Positions 1 to 6,266 of a stretch of DNA of 7,168 nt are shown in pieces (position 1 is the first letter of the stretch; each line of letters starts with the position of its first letter). Both the position numbers and the translations under genes were made by a program. The notes below the pieces were generated by a model that ran no database searches, was not told where the DNA came from, and worked only from the letters and a program-made list of their open reading frames with translations. The stretch is from an uncultured Coriobacteriaceae bacterium (GTDB lineage Bacteria > Actinomycetota > Coriobacteriia > Coriobacteriales > Atopobiaceae): NCBI GenBank assembly GCA_902766805.1, contig CACXFF010000110.1, forward strand, positions 1 to 7,168, in the 5' to 3' direction.

Positions 1-309
1 CCCGCCCTTTGCAAGGGCCGCGGGGGGCCTCCACAGATCCTACACAAACGGGGCCGGCCGGCACGCGGGTCGGGGCGTGTCAGCTCGGCTCTCACACAAC
101 ATATGCGCTTGCGCTGTGGACAGTCTATCCCATGCCCGTCGACGTCAAACGCGGGCTCGGCCCATCCTCATCAGCTCGTAACGAAGCTACGCCGCGGGAC
201 CTACCTACAACAGGTGGCGCCCTGGTGTCGTGATCTCATGCGATGGGAGCGCAGGCACCGGGGCGACGGGGACCTTGTTGGCGCAGGGCAGAACGCTTCG
301 GGACGATAG
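1..309. other. gene-free flank downstream of the mutase gene
   Basis: I see no convincing gene here. The short open frames carry no recognisable motif, and one of them simply runs antisense into the end of the mutase gene. There is no clear intrinsic terminator for the mutase: the best nearby inverted repeat has only a 4-bp stem (CAGG/CCTG, about 210-223). A 6-bp stem with a 3-base loop sits at 4-18 but has no T-run on either side. A weak leftward promoter-like sequence is listed separately, so this stretch may lead into a further minus-strand gene beyond the left edge. Confidence 0.5.
122..148 (-). promoter_or_regulatory. weak leftward promoter candidate
   Basis: On the minus strand TTGACG (143-148) matches 5 of 6 bases of a -35 element. 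TAGACT (122-127) matches 4 of 6 bases of a -10 element. The 15-bp spacer is short. If real, it would drive a gene whose start lies left of the window. Nothing else supports it. Confidence 0.2.
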
Positions 310-1701
310 CTAGTCGTTGCTGGCGACGATGTCGCAGCCGTAGCGCAGCAGGGCGTCGCGCTCCTCGGTCGTGGGCGCTTCCGCGTAGACGCGCATGACC
401 ATGTCGTTGCCCGAGGGGCGGATGAGCACCCAGGAGTCATCGTCCAGCGTGATGCGCAGGCCGTCGGCATGGTCGATCGCCACGGGGCGCCGTCCCACCA
501 CGTTGATGGGGTTGATGCCCGGCAGCATGTTGTTCAGCACCTCTATGGTGACGGGGTCCACCGCCACGTCGCGGCGCGCGTAGAGCATGCGCCCCAGGGC
601 GTCTTCCTCGAGCGCCACGAGCTGCGCCAACGTCTTGCCCTCACGCGCCATGTATTCCGTGAGCAGCGCGAGCACCACGAAGGGATCGCGCTCGTTCATG
701 TGGGCGGGGACGCCGATCGCGCCGGATTCCTCGCCACCTATCAGCACGTCGCCACGGGCCATCTCTCCCCAGATCCAGCTATAGCCCGTGGGCACCACCG
801 CCAGCGGAAGTCCCAGACGACGCGTCTGACGCTGGATGAGGGCCGATCCTGCCGAAGAGGTGACGACCCTGCCGCGCATTCCCCTGTTCATCACCAGATG
901 CTCCATGAGCAAGGTCATGAGCATGTTGGGGCTCACGAACTGTCCCAGCCCGCACACCGCAGAGAGGCGGTCCGCGTCACCGTCGAGCAGGAAACCCGCG
1001 ACGGCCTGCTCTGTGCTCGTAGCCACCGCGCACTCCATGGAACGCGTGGGGATGGGGTCGGGGGCGCTCCCGCCCAAGTACGGATCGGGCTCGGCATGCA
1101 GCTCACGCACCTCGGCACCCAGCTGCTCGAGCATGCGCGCAGCGTAGCCTTGGCCCGACCCATAGAGCGCGTCCACCACGATGACGGGGTGCGCCTCGCG
1201 AATCATTTGGCTGTCCACGAACGATTGGACGGCCTGCAGGTGTCCGTCCACGAAGTCGCACACCTCATAGTCGCCGAAGGTCTCGGGCGTCTTCCAACCT
1301 ATCTGCTTCAGGATGCGCCGCGACAAAGACCCGCCGTCTGGCGCGCCTTCGGCGTCTCGAAGCTTGATGCCCAGGTAGGAAGCGCGCCGATGGCCTCCTG
1401 TGATCATCAGGCCACCCGCGGTCATGGGGTCGTGAGCGACAGCCCAAGAAAGGCTGGGCGTGGGACATGCCCGGTCCGAGACCTTGGCACGCAGCCCATG
1501 GGCAGAGAGGACACCCGCGACAAGCTGCGCCGACTCAGCGGCGTTGTCACGCGTGTCATACCCTATGTAGATGGTCGCGCCCGGCGCGCTGCCCTGCCAG
1601 TGCCTGGCGGCAGCGTCGGCAAAACGCAGGAGGGAGTCCCGCGTGAAGCCTTTGCCTTGGAGCGCGCACCAGCCGTCTTCGCCGAAGCTTATCCTGGCCA
1701 T
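310..1701 (-). CDS. phosphohexomutase-family protein (PGM/PMM type) lacking the catalytic serine
   Basis: A 463-residue protein of the alpha-D-phosphohexomutase superfamily, whose members interconvert sugar 1- and 6-phosphates in the cytoplasm. The domain order is preserved: active-site loop region at about 97-116, metal-binding loop DGDADR at 240-245, sugar-binding loop GGEESG at 322-327, and C-terminal phosphate-binding loop RPSGNDMVMRVYAE at 428-441. The active-site loop is abnormal. It reads T-G-G-H-R-R (101-106) where the family has T-A-S-H-N-P, so the phosphoserine position is Gly103 (codon GGC at 1393-1395). The Lys of the usual GFK(Y/W) motif is also Ser (TGYSWI, about 305-310). The start is supported by AAGGAA a few bases upstream. 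It lies 45 nt after galU on the same strand, so it is probably co-transcribed, which would suit glucose-6-P to glucose-1-P conversion feeding GalU. Family membership is sure; catalytic competence is doubtful. It could be a mutase with a changed mechanism or a regulatory/pseudoenzyme paralogue. Confidence 0.85.
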   Translation of the reverse strand: MARISFGEDGWCALQGKGFTRDSLLRFADAAARHWQGSAPGATIYIGYDTRDNAAESAQLVAGVLSAHGLRAKVSDRACPTPSLSWAVAHDPMTAGGLMITGGHRRASYLGIKLRDAEGAPDGGSLSRRILKQIGWKTPETFGDYEVCDFVDGHLQAVQSFVDSQMIREAHPVIVVDALYGSGQGYAARMLEQLGAEVRELHAEPDPYLGGSAPDPIPTRSMECAVATSTEQAVAGFLLDGDADRLSAVCGLGQFVSPNMLMTLLMEHLVMNRGMRGRVVTSSAGSALIQRQTRRLGLPLAVVPTGYSWIWGEMARGDVLIGGEESGAIGVPAHMNERDPFVVLALLTEYMAREGKTLAQLVALEEDALGRMLYARRDVAVDPVTIEVLNNMLPGINPINVVGRRPVAIDHADGLRITLDDDSWVLIRPSGNDMVMRVYAEAPTTEERDALLRYGCDIVASND

Positions 1702-1746
1702 CGTCGTTCCTTGACCCGTCTTGTGAGAGGTGGTTGGTCGTGCGGT

Positions 1747-2670
1747 CTAGCCCAGCAGCGTGCGCAGGACCTCGGCAGCTTCGCTTCCCAGCTCTTCGAG
1801 GAAAGCGGCGCGCGTCGCTTCGTCGGCGGTGAGCGCCATGCGCGCGTTCGTCGCAGCCCATGCCGCAGGCGTGCCGGTGTCGCAGCCCTCCTCGATGTCC
1901 ACCACCAGGGCGTACATGTCCTCTTCGGCCAACAGGCGCACCATGGCATCGGTGAGCTGGATCTCGCCGCCCGCGCCCGTGCCCTGCGTCGCCAGCAGCT
2001 CCATCACGCGCGGGGTGAGCAGGTAGCGGCCCACGATGAACAGGTGGCTCGGCGCGTCTTCCACGGCCGGCTTCTCCACCATCGCGTCAAGCTTCCACAC
2101 GGCGCCGACCGACTCGGGGTCCTCGGGCACGCCGCCGTCCAAGCTGCCGATGCAGCTGCCGCCCACGATGCCGTAGCGGCTGACCTGGTCCTCCGGGACG
2201 CGCGCGACCGCGATAACGCTCGCGCCGTCGTGCTCCTGCGAGACCTGCGCCATCTTGACGCACATCTGGCGCTCAGGAACGAAATAGTCGCCCAACAGGA
2301 CGAAGAACGGCTCACCATCGATGCACGGCGCACCCTGGAGCACCGCGTGGCCCAAGCCCTTGGGATCGTCCTGGTAGACGTAGCTCACGGGCAGCTCGCC
2401 TGCATAGTGAACCGCGTCGGCCAGGGCATCCTTGCCCTTGTCGCGCAGCATGGCCTCAAACTCCGGCGCGGGCGAGAAGTACTCCTCGATCTGGGGCTTG
2501 TCGTGCGAGTTGACGATGACCACGCCGTCCACGGATGCGGGCTCGAGGGCCTCTTCGATCACATACTGCAGCACGGGCTTGTCCAGGACGGGAAGCAGCT
2601 CCTTGGGGTTGGTCTTGGTAGCCGGGAGAAAACGCGTTCCAAGTCCGGCGGCAGGAATGATGGCCTTCAT
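1747..2670 (-). CDS. galU: UTP--glucose-1-phosphate uridylyltransferase (GalU family)
   Basis: A 307-residue cytoplasmic nucleotidyltransferase expected to make UDP-glucose and pyrophosphate from UTP and glucose-1-phosphate, a precursor for cell-envelope glycans. The N-terminal nucleotide-binding signature AAGLGTRFLPATKTNPKELL lies at 7-26. Other GalU landmarks are SHDKPQIEEYF (55-65), GLGHAVLQ (105-112), VLLGD (124-128), VEKP (198-201), IVGRY (212-216) and GAGGEIQLTDA (232-242). The length is typical of bacterial GalU. I start at the ATG at 2670 because the family signature begins there and AAAGGGA lies about 9 nt upstream; an in-frame ATG at 2748 would add 26 residues unlike the family. The C-terminal motif, usually of the form G-x-x-x-D-x-G-x-K-x-G, is degenerate here (EEGCDTGTPAA, 260-270), so it is a diverged member. 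It is the first gene of a likely operon with the mutase-like gene and has a hairpin-rich leader. Confidence 0.88.
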   Translation of the reverse strand: MKAIIPAAGLGTRFLPATKTNPKELLPVLDKPVLQYVIEEALEPASVDGVVIVNSHDKPQIEEYFSPAPEFEAMLRDKGKDALADAVHYAGELPVSYVYQDDPKGLGHAVLQGAPCIDGEPFFVLLGDYFVPERQMCVKMAQVSQEHDGASVIAVARVPEDQVSRYGIVGGSCIGSLDGGVPEDPESVGAVWKLDAMVEKPAVEDAPSHLFIVGRYLLTPRVMELLATQGTGAGGEIQLTDAMVRLLAEEDMYALVVDIEEGCDTGTPAAWAATNARMALTADEATRAAFLEELGSEAAEVLRTLLG

Positions 2671-2713
2671 GAGTGCGGTCCCTTTCGTTCGGGTGTAGTT
2701 GAAGTGGGCGGGA

Positions 2714-2755
2714 CGTCTGCCTGTGGCGCGATGACGCTCTCGACACAAGCAGACG
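2714..2755 (-). promoter_or_regulatory. leader hairpin proximal to galU
   Basis: The arms at 2714-2725 and 2744-2755 pair over 12 bp around an 18-base loop. On the minus strand the only imperfect pair is a G-U wobble (2721/2748), which would be a C-A mismatch if the plus strand were transcribed. This suggests that the minus-strand RNA, the galU leader, is the folded form. The hairpin ends 43 nt before the galU start codon. It could be an attenuator or another leader element; I do not recognise a known riboswitch class. Confidence 0.4.
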
Positions 2756-2757
2756 CA

Positions 2758-2783
2758 CCAGAGCAGGAGCCTTCCCGCTCTGG
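2758..2783 (-). promoter_or_regulatory. leader hairpin distal to galU
   Basis: The arms at 2758-2768 and 2773-2783 pair over 11 bp around a 4-base loop. One pair (2765/2776) is a G-U wobble only when read on the minus strand. It stacks almost directly on the next hairpin, with two bases between. A third, smaller stem (2790-2795 with 2802-2807, also with a minus-strand G-U) lies just upstream. The downstream sequence is only weakly T-rich (TGCGTCTGCTTG), so it is not a canonical terminator. The remaining part of this intergenic stretch (2808-2953) holds no gene or clear promoter, but does contain a 7-bp inverted repeat (2856-2862 / 2884-2890). Confidence 0.4.
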
Positions 2784-2953
2784 ACCGTTGCCGACTGGCG
2801 CGCCGGCCCTCTTACCGTATGAAAAGGTACCCACGCGACACGCGAGCATTCGCCGAAGCGCCGACTGGACGGGCGAACGGTTTGGCGCTTGTGGGATTTG
2901 TGGAGGAACCCAAGGCGTCGCCCCCCATCAAATCCCAGCGCATAGGCTGCATC

Positions 2954-2985
2954 AAAAAACGTACACACCGAATCCTGCGGCTGTG
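2954..2985 (-). terminator. intrinsic terminator after nrdG
   Basis: On the minus strand a stem formed by 2978-2985 and 2964-2970 (seven base pairs, one bulged base, 7-base loop) is followed after TACG by six consecutive T (2959-2954). It lies about 40 nt past the nrdG stop. This is the shape of a rho-independent terminator and should separate nrdG from galU transcription. Confidence 0.6.
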
Positions 2986-3024
2986 GGCGTGGATTGGAGT
3001 CGCCCGATGGCCGCCAAGGACCCT

Positions 3025-3717
3025 CTATGCGCGGCGGAAGGCGTAGTCGGCGATTGCGGCTTGGGCCTGCGCGGGCACGTCGTGGGGATAGACCGTCTCG
3101 TCGGGGAGCTGACCCGTGCTGCCCTCCGACCGGTAGGCCTGCACGCGCCATGCGGGAACGCCCAGCTCAGCGAGCTGCAGCGCGATGGCCGTGAGGTCGT
3201 CGGGCGTCAGGAGGCTCGGGTGCCACGTGGTGCGCGCCTCCATGGGCAGGCCCGCGTCCAGGACCATCTGCAGCGATGTGCGCGCCGCGACGCCGCTGTC
3301 GGGTGCATGCGTGATGTCGTCATAGCGGTCCCAGGGCGCCTTGACGTCGAAGCCCACCCACGAGAGCTCGGGCAGAACCTGCCGCAGGCGCTCGGGATAG
3401 GCGCCCGCCGTGTGCAGCGCCACCTCGAAGCCCAACTCGCGCACCTGCCCCATCGCATGCCCAAGCCCTGGCTGCGCGAGCGGCTCGCCACCCGAGAACA
3501 CCACGCCGTCGAGCAGGCCGCGGCGCCCCTCCAGGAAGCGCAGCAGGTCGGCAAGGTCATACTGCGCGGCGGCTTCGGTCCACAGCCCGTGGTTGTGACA
3601 GTAGGGGCAACGCCAGGGGCAGCCCGCAAGCCAAGCCACCGCAGCCAGCTGTCCCGGCCAATCCACCGTGGTGAACGGGGTGATCCCGCCAATGCGAATG
3701 TCGTCGTGCGCGCTCAT
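3025..3717 (-). CDS. nrdG: anaerobic ribonucleoside-triphosphate reductase activating protein (radical SAM)
   Basis: A 230-residue radical-SAM activase that uses reduced [4Fe-4S] and S-adenosylmethionine to generate the glycyl radical of class III ribonucleotide reductase. The N-terminus IGGITPFTTVDWPGQLAAV (9-27) is typical of the NrdG2-type family. The cluster motif C-x3-C-x2-C is at Cys33, Cys37 and Cys40 (GCPWRCPYCHNHGLW). The SAM-binding motif SGGEPL is at 75-80, and FDVKAP at 123-128 fits the fold. I chose the ATG at 3717 because the family sequence begins there and AAAGGAGG (3721-3728) lies 3 nt upstream, rather than an in-frame ATG at 3795 inside the preceding terminator. It follows the glycyl radical gene after that terminator and a 15-bp inverted repeat, so it may depend on read-through or on an unseen promoter. 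Its probable substrate is the separate small glycyl radical protein bound to NrdD. Confidence 0.9.
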   Translation of the reverse strand: MSAHDDIRIGGITPFTTVDWPGQLAAVAWLAGCPWRCPYCHNHGLWTEAAAQYDLADLLRFLEGRRGLLDGVVFSGGEPLAQPGLGHAMGQVRELGFEVALHTAGAYPERLRQVLPELSWVGFDVKAPWDRYDDITHAPDSGVAARTSLQMVLDAGLPMEARTTWHPSLLTPDDLTAIALQLAELGVPAWRVQAYRSEGSTGQLPDETVYPHDVPAQAQAAIADYAFRRA

Positions 3718-3735
3718 GACCCTCCTTTGGCCGCA

Positions 3736-3770
3736 GGTGGCGAGCTTGTACCTGATACAAGCTCGCCACC
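3736..3770 (-). repeat. perfect 15-bp inverted repeat in the nrdG leader
   Basis: The arms at 3736-3750 and 3756-3770 are exact reverse complements, with a 5-base spacer. The nearer arm ends 7 nt before the AAAGGAGG of nrdG. No T-run follows on either strand, so it does not look like an ordinary terminator. It could be an mRNA hairpin that stabilises or separates the nrdG message, or a palindromic operator (core CTTGTA-N5-TACAAG). I cannot decide which from sequence alone. Confidence 0.75.
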
Positions 3771-3775
3771 AGCAT

Positions 3776-3809
3776 AGAAGAACGGCCGATGGCATGCGCC
3801 ACCGGCCGT
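3776..3809 (-). terminator. intrinsic terminator after the glycyl radical gene
   Basis: The arms at 3782-3793 and 3798-3809 pair over 12 bp around a 4-base loop. The one irregular pair (3789/3802) is a G-U wobble in the minus-strand RNA. The stem is followed by TCTTCT. It begins about 25 nt past the stop of the small glycyl radical gene and precedes nrdG, so most transcripts of the small gene should end here. Confidence 0.6.
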
Positions 3810-3834
3810 CCGAGTCGGCAGAAGCTGCTGCGGT

Positions 3835-4041
3835 TTAGCTCACGTGGTCGCAGCGCAGGTTGGGCTCCACGAACTCGACGCGCTCGTGATACTCGCCCTT
3901 CTTGCCGGTGTTGAAGAAGGCGACCGGACGGTAGTAGCCCATCACACGGGTCCAGACCTCGCAGGCCTGGCGCTCATCGTTGGAGATCTCCACGCCGTCC
4001 ACCACCACGCCGTTGCTGGCGAGCTCATCCTTGTTGACCAT
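3835..4041 (-). CDS. stand-alone glycyl radical subunit of class III ribonucleotide reductase (NrdD C-terminal domain)
   Basis: A 68-residue protein whose C-terminal two thirds match the glycyl radical domain that normally ends NrdD: CEVWTRVMGYYRPVAFFNTG at 27-46, followed by KKGEYHERVEF. The predicted radical glycine is Gly35 in RVMGYYR (codon GGC at 3937-3939). The neighbouring NrdD ends just after its zinc motif and lacks this domain, so the two chains complement each other. The ATG at 4041 has AAAGGA (4049-4054) seven bases upstream. The reading frame differs from that of nrdD and 121 nt separate the two genes, with NrdR-like boxes between. The first 24 residues form an acidic segment with no known motif. 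NrdG presumably activates Gly35 while this protein sits on NrdD. By analogy with GrcA/YfiD of pyruvate formate-lyase, a separate part could be replaced cheaply after oxygen cleavage. The domain call is firm; the two-subunit mechanism is inferred. Confidence 0.85.
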   Translation of the reverse strand: MVNKDELASNGVVVDGVEISNDERQACEVWTRVMGYYRPVAFFNTGKKGEYHERVEFVEPNLRCDHVS

Positions 4042-4048
4042 GGGGTCA

Positions 4049-4054
4049 TCCTTT
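4049..4054 (-). promoter_or_regulatory. ribosome binding site of the glycyl radical gene
   Basis: AAAGGA lies seven bases before the ATG at 4041, within AGGAAAGGA. This is good evidence that the domain is translated from its own start rather than as a read-through extension of nrdD. Confidence 0.65.
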
Positions 4055-4090
4055 CCTCGGGCTGCGTTTGTGTGTCGTGCAGCCGCTATT

Positions 4091-4138
4091 GTGCCATATG
4101 TCGTATCCGATGTGGTACGAGACCACAAGATTTGGTGC
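4091..4138 (-). promoter_or_regulatory. candidate promoter with tandem NrdR-like boxes for the glycyl radical gene
   Basis: The 16-mer at 4123-4138 (GCACCAAATCTTGTGG on the minus strand) agrees with the NrdR box consensus ACACWATATMTWGTGT at 12 of 16 positions. A weaker 16-mer at 4091-4106 agrees at 9 of 16 and lies 32 bp away, the usual spacing for tandem NrdR boxes. TTGTGG (4123-4128) and TACGAC (4100-4105), separated by 17 bp, could be a weak -35/-10 pair overlapped by the two boxes; TTGGCA just upstream (4134-4139) is an alternative -35. NrdR is the ATP-cone repressor of ribonucleotide reductase genes. The matches were counted by eye. Confidence 0.42.
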
Positions 4139-4162
4139 CAAAGGGTAGAACGTCCCGCGACG

Positions 4163-6193
4163 CTAGCCAGCCTTGCGGGCTGCGCGCTCGGCACGGGCCT
4201 TCTTCGTGGCGGCGATCTCTTCGTCGCAGATCGGGCAGTAGTGGTGCTCGCCCGCGATGTAGCCGTGCTTGGGGCAGATGGAGAACGTGGGCGTCACCGT
4301 GATGTAGGGCAGGCGGAAGCTCTCCAGCGAACGCTTGACCAGCTGCTTGCACGCCTCGGCCGAGCTCACGCGCTCGCCCATGTACAAGTGCAGGACCGTG
4401 CCGCCCGTGTACTTCTTCTGGAGCTCCTCCTGCTCGGAGAGGGCCTGGAAGGGATCGGTGGTGTAGCCCACGGGCAGCTGCGAGCTGTTCGTGTAGTAGG
4501 GCTCGGCGGCGGTGCCGGCCTGCAGGATGTCGGGGTAGCGCTTGCGGTCCTCGCGGGCGAAGCGGTACGTGGTGCCCTCGGCGGGCGTGGCCTCGAGGTT
4601 GTACAGGTGGCCCGTCTCCTCCTGGAACTGCACCATACGCGCACGGATGTGATCGAGCACGCGCACCGCCATGGCGTGGCCCCACTCGTCGGTGATGTCA
4701 TGGGCGTCCAGCGTGAAGTTGCGGATCATCTCGTTGACGCCGTTGACGCCGATGGTGGAGAAGTGGTTGCGCAGCGTGCCGAGGTAGCGGCGCGTGTAGG
4801 GGAACAGGCCCGTGTCGATGAGGCGCTGCACCTCCTTGCGCTTGAGCTCGAGCGAGGTCTTGGCCAGCTGCATGAGGTGGTCGAGCTCCTCGATGAGGGC
4901 AGCCTCGTCGCCGCGGTGCTTGTAGCCCAGGCGCGCCATGTTGATGGTCACGACGCCCAGCGAGCCGGTCTGCTCGGCCGAGCCAAAGAGGCCGTTGCCA
5001 CGCTTGAGCAGCTCGCGCAGGTCCAGCTGCAGGCGGCAGCACATGGAGCGGACCATGTGGGGCTCGAGCTCGGAGTTCACGAAGTTCTGGAAGTAGGGCA
5101 GGCCGTACTTGGCCGTCATCTCGAAGAGGCGCTCGGCGTTCTCGGACTCCCAGGGGAAGTCGGGCGTGATGTTGTAGGTGGGGATGGGGAACGTGAAGAC
5201 GCGGCCCTTGGCGTCGCCCTCGGTCATGACCTCCATGAAGGCGCGGTTGATCATGTCCATCTCGGGCTGCAGCTCGCCGTAGGTGAAGTCCACCGGCTCA
5301 CCGCCGACCAGCGGCACGTCGTCACGGATGTCCTCGGGGCACACCCAGTCGAAGGTGAGGTTGGAGAAGGGCGTCTGCGTACCCCAGCGCGACGGGACGT
5401 TCATGTTGTAGATGAAGCCCTGCATCTCCTGCTTGACCTCCTCGTAGCTGAGGTTGTCAACGCGGACGAAGGGCGCGAGGTAGGTGTCGGCCGACGAGAA
5501 CGCCTGGGCACCAGCCCATTCGTTCTGCAGGGTGCCCAAGAAGTTGACCATCTGGCCCATGGCGGTGCCGAGGTGTTTGGGCGGTGCGGACTCCACCTTG
5601 GACGGGACGCCGTTGAAGCCCTCGTTGAGCAGGGTGCGCAGCGACCAACCGGCGCAGTAGCCAGAGAGCATGTCCAGGTCGTGGATGTGGTAGGAGCCGT
5701 TGCGGTGCGCCTCGCCGACCTCAGGCGGGTAGACGTGGGAGAGCCAGTAGTTGGCAATGACCTTGCCCGAGACGTTGAGGATGAGGCCACCCAGGGAGTA
5801 GCCTTGGTTGGCGTTGGCGTTCACGCGCCAGTCCGCACGGGAGAGGTACTCGTTGACCGAGCTGGTGACGTCCACATAGGTCTCGCGGTCGCGGCGCGTC
5901 TGGTGACGCTTCTCGCGGTAGACGATGTAGGCGCGTGCGGTCTCGAAGTGGTTGGCCGAGACGAGCGTCTGCTCCACGATGTCCTGGATCTCCTCGATCG
6001 TGGGCGTGGCGCCGTTGAAGCGATAGGCGATGACCTTGCAGGCCTGGCCGGAGAGGATGATCGCCTCGTCGGGGCCAAACTCGCCCGTCGCGGCGCCAGC
6101 CTTCTCGATGGCCGCGGTGATCTTGCTCTGGTCGAAATCCGAAAGCGTGCCGTCACGCTTGACGATGGTACTGGGGAATTGCGTGGGTGCCAT
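4163..6193 (-). CDS. nrdD: anaerobic ribonucleoside-triphosphate reductase, catalytic chain lacking the glycyl radical domain
   Basis: A 676-residue class III ribonucleotide reductase chain that reduces ribonucleotides to deoxyribonucleotides without oxygen. An ATP-cone allosteric domain occupies about 7-100 (STIVKRDGTLSDFDQSKI onward). The catalytic barrel follows, with GSYHIHDLDMLSGYCAGWSL (166-185), the RSMCCRLQLDLRELLKRGNG segment carrying the probable thiyl cysteine (Cys385 or Cys386), and STIGVNGVNEM (479-489). A zinc-site motif CPKHGYIAGEHHYCPIC lies at 640-656. In ordinary NrdD the glycyl radical segment comes right after this motif; here the chain ends after a basic tail (EIAATKKARAERAARKAG), and the missing domain is the next gene, in another frame. 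The ATG at 6193 is chosen because AAGGAGG (6203-6209) lies nine bases upstream; an in-frame ATG at 6247 would add 18 unlike residues. A candidate NrdR-controlled promoter lies upstream. There is no internal frameshift. The enzyme should need the small subunit and NrdG for activity. Confidence 0.93.
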   Translation of the reverse strand: MAPTQFPSTIVKRDGTLSDFDQSKITAAIEKAGAATGEFGPDEAIILSGQACKVIAYRFNGATPTIEEIQDIVEQTLVSANHFETARAYIVYREKRHQTRRDRETYVDVTSSVNEYLSRADWRVNANANQGYSLGGLILNVSGKVIANYWLSHVYPPEVGEAHRNGSYHIHDLDMLSGYCAGWSLRTLLNEGFNGVPSKVESAPPKHLGTAMGQMVNFLGTLQNEWAGAQAFSSADTYLAPFVRVDNLSYEEVKQEMQGFIYNMNVPSRWGTQTPFSNLTFDWVCPEDIRDDVPLVGGEPVDFTYGELQPEMDMINRAFMEVMTEGDAKGRVFTFPIPTYNITPDFPWESENAERLFEMTAKYGLPYFQNFVNSELEPHMVRSMCCRLQLDLRELLKRGNGLFGSAEQTGSLGVVTINMARLGYKHRGDEAALIEELDHLMQLAKTSLELKRKEVQRLIDTGLFPYTRRYLGTLRNHFSTIGVNGVNEMIRNFTLDAHDITDEWGHAMAVRVLDHIRARMVQFQEETGHLYNLEATPAEGTTYRFAREDRKRYPDILQAGTAAEPYYTNSSQLPVGYTTDPFQALSEQEELQKKYTGGTVLHLYMGERVSSAEACKQLVKRSLESFRLPYITVTPTFSICPKHGYIAGEHHYCPICDEEIAATKKARAERAARKAG

Positions 6194-6266
6194 CTGGGCG
6201 GTCCTCCTTGGGTGGTGAGAAGCCTGATAGGCGCGGCTCGCACGCACGGGGGCGCGAGCGCGGCTT

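Noticed and set aside
4..18. A 6-bp hairpin at the left edge as a terminator.
   Set aside because: There is no T-run on either side, the stem is short, and the context is cut by the window edge.
2961..3013. A tRNA-like look on the plus strand: two neighbouring stems, then GCCGCCA.
   Set aside because: The T-loop would be 11 bases, there is no TTC core, and no matching acceptor 5' strand exists. One of the stems is better explained as the nrdG terminator with its T-run on the minus strand.
469..3777. A very long plus-strand open frame (about 1100 codons) running antisense to mutase, galU and nrdG.
   Set aside because: It crosses three well-supported minus-strand genes and their intergenic hairpins, has no recognisable domains and is rich in His/Arg/Gly, as expected of an antisense shadow in high-GC DNA.
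4042..4162. The nrdD split as a sequencing frameshift, a small intron or translational bypassing.
   Set aside because: The 121-nt gap is not explained by a one- or two-base error, is too short for a group I or II intron, and holds a good SD, an ATG and promoter-like/NrdR-like sequence. Separate genes fit best, although a check against raw reads is still worthwhile.
4042..4194. A longer 119-residue version of the glycyl radical protein starting at 4194.
   Set aside because: Its extra N-terminus overlaps the end of nrdD and the NrdR-like boxes and has no family resemblance; the ATG at 4041 has the SD.
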